From Bifidobacterium callitrichos DSM 23973 (GTDB lineage: Bacteria > Actinomycetota > Actinomycetes > Actinomycetales > Bifidobacteriaceae), in NCBI RefSeq assembly GCF_000741175.1, contig NZ_JGYS01000011.1, positions 1 through 64,000 of the forward strand: DNA of 64,000 nucleotides, given 5' to 3'. This document shows positions 58,524-64,000 of the stretch, piece after piece (position 1 is the stretch's first letter; each line of letters begins with the position of its first letter). The notes beneath the pieces are model-generated. The model saw nothing but the letters and a program-made list of their open reading frames with translations. It ran no database searches and was not told the DNA's origin. Made by a program: the position numbers and the translations under genes.

Positions 58524-60227
58524 ATGAGTCTGCACACAAGTCACACACCGAGGCTGTTGTACGGCGGTGTCATCCTTACGATGACGCCTGACTTCGAGCG
58601 ATGTTCACGTCCGGAGGCGTTGCTCACCGACGCCGATGGGCGCATCGCGTTCGTCGGCTCCCTCGATGAGGCTCGGGCCCATGCCCGAAGTATGACGACC
58701 TCCGTACAGGAACGGGATCTGCAAGGCGCGACCTTGCTGCCGGGATTGATCGACCCACACAGTCACTTCTCCGGGATATCGCAGTATTTCACGGCGGCCG
58801 ATCTCACCAGATCGACGTCCATCGATGACATCGTCATGCGATTGCGGTATTTCGCGTTGCGCAGAGGCGTCTCCACGTCGGATGACGGGGTGATTCTCGG
58901 TGTCGGATACGATACGCATCTGATCGCCGAACGGCGTCATCCGAATCGCCATGATCTCGATCGGGTGTCGACGGATGTGCCCGTTCTGGCCGTGCACGTG
59001 TCGAGTCATATGCTGGTCGCCAATTCGAAAGCGTTGGACATCGCCGGCATCACACGCGATACGCCGGACCCGGCCGGTGCGCGGTTCGGTCGCGAGGTCG
59101 ACGGAACGCCGGATGGACTGTGCCAGGAGCCGAATGCCATCTTCGCGGTGTATCGCGCGCTGGGCAGTCGTATGAATGTCGACCCTCTCGCTCTAGCCGA
59201 TGACATGCAGGACGAGTATCTGTCTCATGGCATCACGACTGCTCAGGATGGCGCGACGACCGCCGGCTGGGCGGACAATCTCGATACGCTCGCCCAACGG
59301 GAACGACTTCGACTGGACGTGGTCTCCTACCCGATGTATGGGGAGCCCGTCGCGGACATTCTTGCCCAGCATCGCTACTATGTCGGACCGCGTTACGTGA
59401 ATCATCTGCGTATTGGCGGGCTGAAGCTGATCCTCGACGGATCGCCGCAGGGACGCACGGCGTGGGTGTCCGAGGCGTATACCCCGGGGCCTGAAGGCAC
59501 CGATTTCCACGGCAATCAGGCGGTCGGAGACGATGCTGCGTACGATTTCGCACGCACGGCGATTGACTCTGGATTGCAGTTAATGGCGCATTGCAACGGG
59601 GACGCGGCTTCGGAACAGTTCCTTGATGTGTACGAGCGTGCGTATGCGGATTCGCCGAACGCGCATAAGGACGGATTGCGTCCGGTGATGGTGCATTGCC
59701 AGCTGACACGACGGGATCAGTTCGCTCGCATGCCGGCACTGCATATGGTGCCGTCGTTCTTCGTGTCACACTGCTGGTATTGGGGCGATGCCCACCTGCG
59801 TAATTTCGGTCCGGCTCGTGGCCGTCGGATTTCGGCGGTCCGGGATGCGGCCGATTTCGCTCTGCCCTTTACCTTCCATACGGATTCGCCGATCATCCGT
59901 CCCAATCTGTTGGAGGCGGTCTGGTGTGCGGCGTCGCGGCGCACCAGCAATGGCGTGCTCTTGGACGAGTCGCAGCGGATCGGCGTTGCGGATGGATTGC
60001 GCGCGATCACGGCGAACGCCGCATTCCAGTATGGCGAGGAACATGACAAAGGCACACTGGAAGCCGGCAAATTGGCTGACCTATGCGTGCTGGAGCGAAA
60101 TCCCCTTACGGTGCCGATCGGTGATGATGGTGCCCCGGAGCCGTCTCTTCGCGATATCCACGTAGTGCGTACCTACAAGGAGGGCGATCAGGTATGGCCC
60201 CGCAACGAAGATGAATCCTCTGTCTGA
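58524..60227 (+). CDS. YtcJ-like amidohydrolase (amidohydrolase family 3)
   Basis: The 567-residue metal-dependent hydrolase has the metal-binding LLPGLIDPHSHFSG. A later LMAHCNGDAASEQF and MVHCQL supply His ligands, and FTFHTDSPIIRPNLLEAVWCA holds the catalytic Asp. The C-terminal GTLEAGKLADLCVLERNP closes the composite domain. YtcJ-like enzymes cleave N-acyl or imide bonds of varied small molecules. It forms a two-gene unit with the MFS carrier inside a sulfonate region, so an N-acyl-taurine-like substrate is a speculative option. Confidence 0.85.
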   Translation: MSLHTSHTPRLLYGGVILTMTPDFERCSRPEALLTDADGRIAFVGSLDEARAHARSMTTSVQERDLQGATLLPGLIDPHSHFSGISQYFTAADLTRSTSIDDIVMRLRYFALRRGVSTSDDGVILGVGYDTHLIAERRHPNRHDLDRVSTDVPVLAVHVSSHMLVANSKALDIAGITRDTPDPAGARFGREVDGTPDGLCQEPNAIFAVYRALGSRMNVDPLALADDMQDEYLSHGITTAQDGATTAGWADNLDTLAQRERLRLDVVSYPMYGEPVADILAQHRYYVGPRYVNHLRIGGLKLILDGSPQGRTAWVSEAYTPGPEGTDFHGNQAVGDDAAYDFARTAIDSGLQLMAHCNGDAASEQFLDVYERAYADSPNAHKDGLRPVMVHCQLTRRDQFARMPALHMVPSFFVSHCWYWGDAHLRNFGPARGRRISAVRDAADFALPFTFHTDSPIIRPNLLEAVWCAASRRTSNGVLLDESQRIGVADGLRAITANAAFQYGEEHDKGTLEAGKLADLCVLERNPLTVPIGDDGAPEPSLRDIHVVRTYKEGDQVWPRNEDESSV

Positions 60228-60359
60228 TCTGTCTCCTCTGTCTAATGGGCGGGATAGCCACCGCTTGAACGGATTGGGCATGATTTACCTCCCGTCACAG
60301 GTCACCCGGTCACGATCGTAGGCGACTTATAAAAGATATAATACTTATAAAAAGTTATA

Positions 60360-60380
60360 AAACGGGGCAAGTCCCCGTTT
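60360..60380. terminator. bidirectional hairpin after the amidohydrolase gene
   Basis: The perfect arms AAACGGGG (60360-60367)/CCCCGTTT (60373-60380) have a 5-base loop. It follows an A/T-only-like stretch (60325-60360) with repeated CTTATAAAA. It overlaps the first arm of hairpin array E. Confidence 0.55.
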
Positions 60381-60541
60381 ACGTACGCTGAGTGGTGGTC
60401 AGTGTACGGGGAACGGGAGTATCGGCGGATAATCACCCGTATTCGTACGCCTGCGTCGTGGCAGCATACGAATGCGGGTGATTCAGTCGGAATAGCCACC
60501 AGCAACGTACGCCTGCGTCATCTCAGCGTACGGTGGCGGGG
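60372..60541. repeat. 62-bp phased hairpin array E (3 units)
   Basis: Hairpin centres are at about 60395, 60457 and 60519, 62 bp apart. Sequence and order are nearly those of array D (two differences over 70 bases in the middle unit), in the same orientation. It again lies between convergent genes. The third unit has lost much of its outer pairing. Confidence 0.88.
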
Positions 60542-60551
60542 AGTTGGAGTT

Positions 60552-61610
60552 TCAGTCGGAATCCTTGTAGAGGGCGTCGGCGGCCAGACCGGAGGCGAGG
60601 ACCATGTCGCGGATCTCGTTGAACAGGGCGTCGTCGAGCTTGATGTCGCCCATCGGATAGTCGCGGTCCAAGGCATGGTACTTGCCCTCGCCGAACCGGT
60701 GATAGTGCAACGGCTGATAGGTGATGTTCGCCTCACGGCCGCCGAGCCCATGCAGGAAATCGACGATCGCCTCGATATCCTCAAGCGAATCGTTGAACCC
60801 CGGGATGATCGGCGTGCGTACCAGCTTCGGCAGCTCGGGGTGATCGGCGCACAGTCGCGTGAAATTGTCGAGGATGCGCTCGTTGCTGTATCCGGTCCAT
60901 TCGCGATGGACTGCCGAATCCATCGACTTGATGTCGAACAGCACGTAGTCGAGGTGTTCGGCCGCGCTCGCGAGCGAGGCGTACGGGGCGTATCCGCAGG
61001 TTTCGATGGCGGTGGTGATGCCGCGTTCGTGAGCGCCCGCGAGCAGGTTCGTCAGGAACGTCCGATGCGCGAGCGGCTCGCCGCCGGAGACCGTGAGCCC
61101 GCCGCCGGAACGGTCGAAGAAGACCTCGTCGCGTTCGACGATGTCAAGGATCTCGTCGATCTGCATCGGTCTGCCCTCAAGCGTGATCGCCTTCGACGGG
61201 CACGCTTTGGCGAAGCGGGTGATCGCATTGAGATCGAGTTGGTCGAGTACGTCCCGATCAAGGGAGATAGTCGCCGAATCGTTGACACCGGCATCGCCGT
61301 CGACCCGGTGTACCGCCGACGGGCACGCCAATGCGCACCGGTCACAGCCCATCGAGGCGATGCATTTGTCGGCCACGTAGCTCACCTCCGGGCCGAATCG
61401 CTGCGATTCCGGATTGCTGCACCAGGGGCATCGCAATGGGCATCCCTTGAGGAAGACGATCGTGCGGATGCCGGGGCCGTCGTGCAATGAATAGTGCTGG
61501 ATGTTGAACACCATCGCCGAGTTCTTCGGGGCCAGACGCCGCCATTCGCCGGTGGGGCGGAGCGAGGCCTCGCGGTCTAAGAGGATACGTTCGGTGAGTG
61601 CGTGCTGCAT
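60552..61610 (-). CDS. islB: glycyl radical enzyme activating enzyme (isethionate sulfite-lyase activase type)
   Basis: The 352-residue radical SAM enzyme has the cluster motif GCPLRCPWCSNPE (C-x3-C-x2-C). An inserted ferredoxin-like domain has CIASMGCDRCALACP and a later AKACPSKAI. SAM-binding segments include GLTVSGGEPLAH and LFDIKSMDSAVH. It installs the glycyl radical on the upstream-encoded lyase. ATG 61610 is chosen; the gene lies 153 bases downstream of the lyase stop. Confidence 0.9.
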   Translation of the reverse strand: MQHALTERILLDREASLRPTGEWRRLAPKNSAMVFNIQHYSLHDGPGIRTIVFLKGCPLRCPWCSNPESQRFGPEVSYVADKCIASMGCDRCALACPSAVHRVDGDAGVNDSATISLDRDVLDQLDLNAITRFAKACPSKAITLEGRPMQIDEILDIVERDEVFFDRSGGGLTVSGGEPLAHRTFLTNLLAGAHERGITTAIETCGYAPYASLASAAEHLDYVLFDIKSMDSAVHREWTGYSNERILDNFTRLCADHPELPKLVRTPIIPGFNDSLEDIEAIVDFLHGLGGREANITYQPLHYHRFGEGKYHALDRDYPMGDIKLDDALFNEIRDMVLASGLAADALYKDSD

Positions 61611-61680
61611 GGTGTGACCAGACTTGTGTATGTGACGGATGTGTGATGGGCATGGGCGTGGACATGGCAGGTGCCCGGGG

Positions 61681-61731
61681 CACATGTACATGTGAAAGGG
61701 GTGGTCATGGCAATCGCGTCATGACCACCCC
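61681..61731 (-). promoter_or_regulatory. hairpin and palindrome between islA and islB
   Basis: A perfect 12-bp stem GGGGTGGTCATG (61698-61709)/CATGACCACCCC (61720-61731) is followed, in the transcribed direction, by the 14-bp palindrome CACATGTACATGTG (61681-61694). There is no U-run, so it may limit read-through or protect the mRNA end, giving more lyase than activase. Confidence 0.55.
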
Positions 61732-61763
61732 ATTGGCGTGACAATCACACGAGCATCGGCGGA

Positions 61764-64000
61764 CTAGAACGCTTCCTGCTCGTTGCGGGAGATCAGCTCG
61801 TCCTGCAGGTCCTTGGACAGCTCGGTGAAGAACGCCGAGTAGCCCGCGATGCGCACGATCAGGTTGCGATACAGCTCGGGGTGCTTCTGCGCCTCGCGCA
61901 ACGTCTCGTTGTTCATCACGTTGAACTGCACGTGCCACAGCTTCAGGTCACGCCACGTCTCGATGAACTCGACCAGCTTCTCGGTGCCCTCGCGGCCGGC
62001 CACGCAGCCCGGGGAGAGTTTGATGTTGAGCAGTCGGCCGGCGTGCTCGTTGTGATCGAAGTTCTTGGTCAGGTAGTTCGACAGCAGGATCGCGGTCGGA
62101 CCTTCGTGGTCGGCGCCCTGCGCGGCGGACGATCCGTCGGACAGCGGCGTGAACGCGCGACGGCCGTCAGGCGTGGCGGACACCACCTTGCCGAAGGGCA
62201 CGTGGCTGGTGAACGGCACCAGACGGATGTCCATGTGCACGCCGATCTGCTCGGAGTACTTGGCGGTGAACTCCTGGGCGGTGCGGTCGAGGATCTTGCC
62301 GATCTCGTCGGCGTACGGGTCGTCGTTGCCGTAGGCCGGCGCGTTCCTCAGCAGCTGACGAATCACCTCGTAGCCCTCGAAGTCGTGCTCGCACGCCTCC
62401 TTGAGCTCGTGCAGGCTGATCACGTGCTCCTCGAACACGAGCTTCTTGATGGCGGCGAGCGAGTCGATCACCGTGGCGAAGCCCATGTATTCCAAGTATC
62501 CCAGATCGATGCCGCCGGGGATCTTCGGCTGATGCAGGTCGATGCACGATTCGCGGCACAGCTTCTGCAGCATCGACCCCAGCGGGGTGGCGAAGTGTTC
62601 GGCGCGCAGGCGGATGATCTCGTGCTGCTGGATGAACGCGTGCTTGAGCAGGTTGTTCTGCTGCCTGAGGAACGCGGCGAACAGGTCGTCGAAGCTCTGG
62701 AAGTCCTCGAACTCGCCGGTCTCCAGACCGAGCACCTCATCGCCGTACTTGAGCATGCGGCCGTTGTACATCACCATCTCCAGCGCGGCCGCGAAGTTGA
62801 TGTACGCGTTCGGGCTGGTGTAGGTGTCGCGGTTCGGCATGCGGCATTCGGCGCAGCCGGACACGGAGTAGTCGAGCGCCTCGTCGAACTTCGCGCCCTT
62901 GCTCAGCAGCAGCGGCACCACGTCCTCGTCGTTGAGCAGCTTCGGGAAGCCCTCGCCGCTCTTGATGGTCAGGGCCACCTCGCGCAGGTAGCGCTTCGGC
63001 GAGCGCGTGTGGATGCGCGCCGCGAGATCCGGGTAGTTGAGCGGGAACTCTCGCTTCGACTTGAGCAGGATGTACGTCAGCTCGTTGGTCGCGTCGTAGC
63101 CTTCGGGGGTCTGGCCTCCGATGGTGACGGCCTCCCAGTGGGCGTAGCCTCGTTGAACGCGCCGCCCGCGTCGGACAGGTACAGGTCGATGTACTGGGCC
63201 ATGTCGACCCACATGCATTCGAACAGCTCCTGCGCCTCGTCGGCGGTGATGCGTCCCGCCTCCTTGTCGGCCTTGTAGAACGGGTAAAGGTACTGATCCA
63301 TGCGGCCGTTGGAGATGATCGTGCCGGTCTTCTGCTCGATGCGGCTGAACAGCTGTGTGAACCACTGGCTCTGCATCGCCTCGTAGAAGGTGCGTGCCGG
63401 GTGTTCGGGCACCCAACGGCAGGTTTCGGCGATGCGCTGCAGTTCGGCGGCGCGCTTCGGATCGCCCTCCTCGGCGGCCTGACGTTCGGCCTCGTCGGCG
63501 TGACGGTTGGCCCACAGGATGATCGCGTCGGCCGTGAGGATCTCCGCCTCGAGGAACGGTCGCTTCTCGCAGTTGTCGATCGGCGAGAATTCGTCGAGCT
63601 GCGCCAGACGCTCCTGCGCCTCGGCGCGCAAGCCGCCGAATCCCTTCTTCAGCACGATCTCGTAGTCGTGGACCCACTGCAGGCTGGAGCGGAACGATGC
63701 GGTCTCGTTGACCACGTAGCGGGAGGTCAGCGCCTCATCCGGATTGTAGGTGAGCTTCATCGTCTCCGGGCCGAGCGCCTTGGCGAGGTCCTCGTGGAAG
63801 GTTTTGCCCTTCCAGTACGGGGCGATGTCCTCGATGATGGTCTTCGCGTCTTCCGGCGCGATGTCGAACGGCGAGCTTTCGCGCGTGGGCAGCTTCTTGA
63901 TGGCGAGGTCGAGCGTATCGCCGTCGAGTTCCGGGTAGAGCAGTCCGTAGCGGCCCTCGCCGCCGCCGCGGCCGACGATCAGCTGGTCCTTGTCGACGTA
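61764..64000 (-). CDS. islA: glycyl radical enzyme, probable isethionate sulfite-lyase (partial, one frameshift)
   Basis: The gene runs off the window at its 5' end, leaving about 745 residues. One G is missing near 63152 (GAGGC for GAGGGC); restoring it joins the two frames through [14 protein letters not shown]. The thiyl-radical Cys and base Glu are in SGCAECR and the glycyl radical loop is [10 protein letters not shown]. Measured from the FRSSLQW Arg, Gln is +4, Trp +185, Cys +279, Glu +281, Arg +489 and Gly +616. These equal the spacings of R189, Q193, W374, C468, E470, R678 and G805 that I recall for Bilophila isethionate sulfite-lyase (830 residues). It would cleave isethionate to acetaldehyde and sulfite. 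Confidence 0.85.

Overview
The window comes from a high-GC actinobacterium and almost certainly a Bifidobacterium. The 16S sequence reads as bifidobacterial, the 16S-23S spacer carries no tRNA, the urease gamma and beta subunits are fused, and most genes use G/C-rich third positions. Two exact parS sites suggest a position in the origin-proximal part of the chromosome. No species can be named from the sequence alone.

Layout. 0-6.3 kb: a small membrane protein and a complete rrn operon (16S, 23S, 5S, terminator). 6.3-10.1 kb: an eight-unit hairpin array, two tandem sugar O-acetyltransferase paralogues, an RpiR/SIS regulator, a second hairpin array and a frameshifted nitroreductase. 10.6-15.6 kb: a complete urea ABC importer, urtABCDE. 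15.6-24 kb: small transporters, redox enzymes and MarR/Rrf2 regulators with visible operators, gene remnants and tRNA-Ser(GGA). 24.2-28.2 kb: a glycosyltransferase, a large membrane protein and an AEC carrier. 28.3-39.9 kb: urease and nickel supply (ureAB-ureC on +, ureEFGD on -, nikMN-Q-O on +), with a three-gene flavin electron-transfer operon lying between ureC and ureD. 39.9-42.5 kb: a low-GC secreted toxin/immunity pair and a MITE-like palindrome-rich element, flanked by a 202-bp duplication of the 3' end of nikO. 42.5-64 kb: a sulfur region.

The sulfur region encodes siroheme sulfite reductase, flavodoxin, sirohydrochlorin chelatase, ferredoxin/flavodoxin-NADP reductase, two sulfonate-type ABC importers (one with the binding protein fused to the permease), a cytosolic arylsulfotransferase, a taurine-type aminotransferase, an MFS carrier, a YtcJ-type amidohydrolase, and a glycyl radical enzyme with its activase. 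The glycyl radical enzyme carries, at the right spacings, the residues I recall for isethionate sulfite-lyase. Together they outline an anaerobic route: taurine import, transamination to sulfoacetaldehyde, reduction to isethionate (reductase not in the window), radical C-S cleavage to sulfite and acetaldehyde, then sulfite reduction to sulfide for cysteine. The urea half supplies nitrogen through urea import, nickel import and urease.

The most striking non-coding signal is a family of hairpins in five intergenic arrays (20 hairpins), spaced 62 bp apart. Their stems differ in sequence but stay paired, and most keep a CGTACG-like core.
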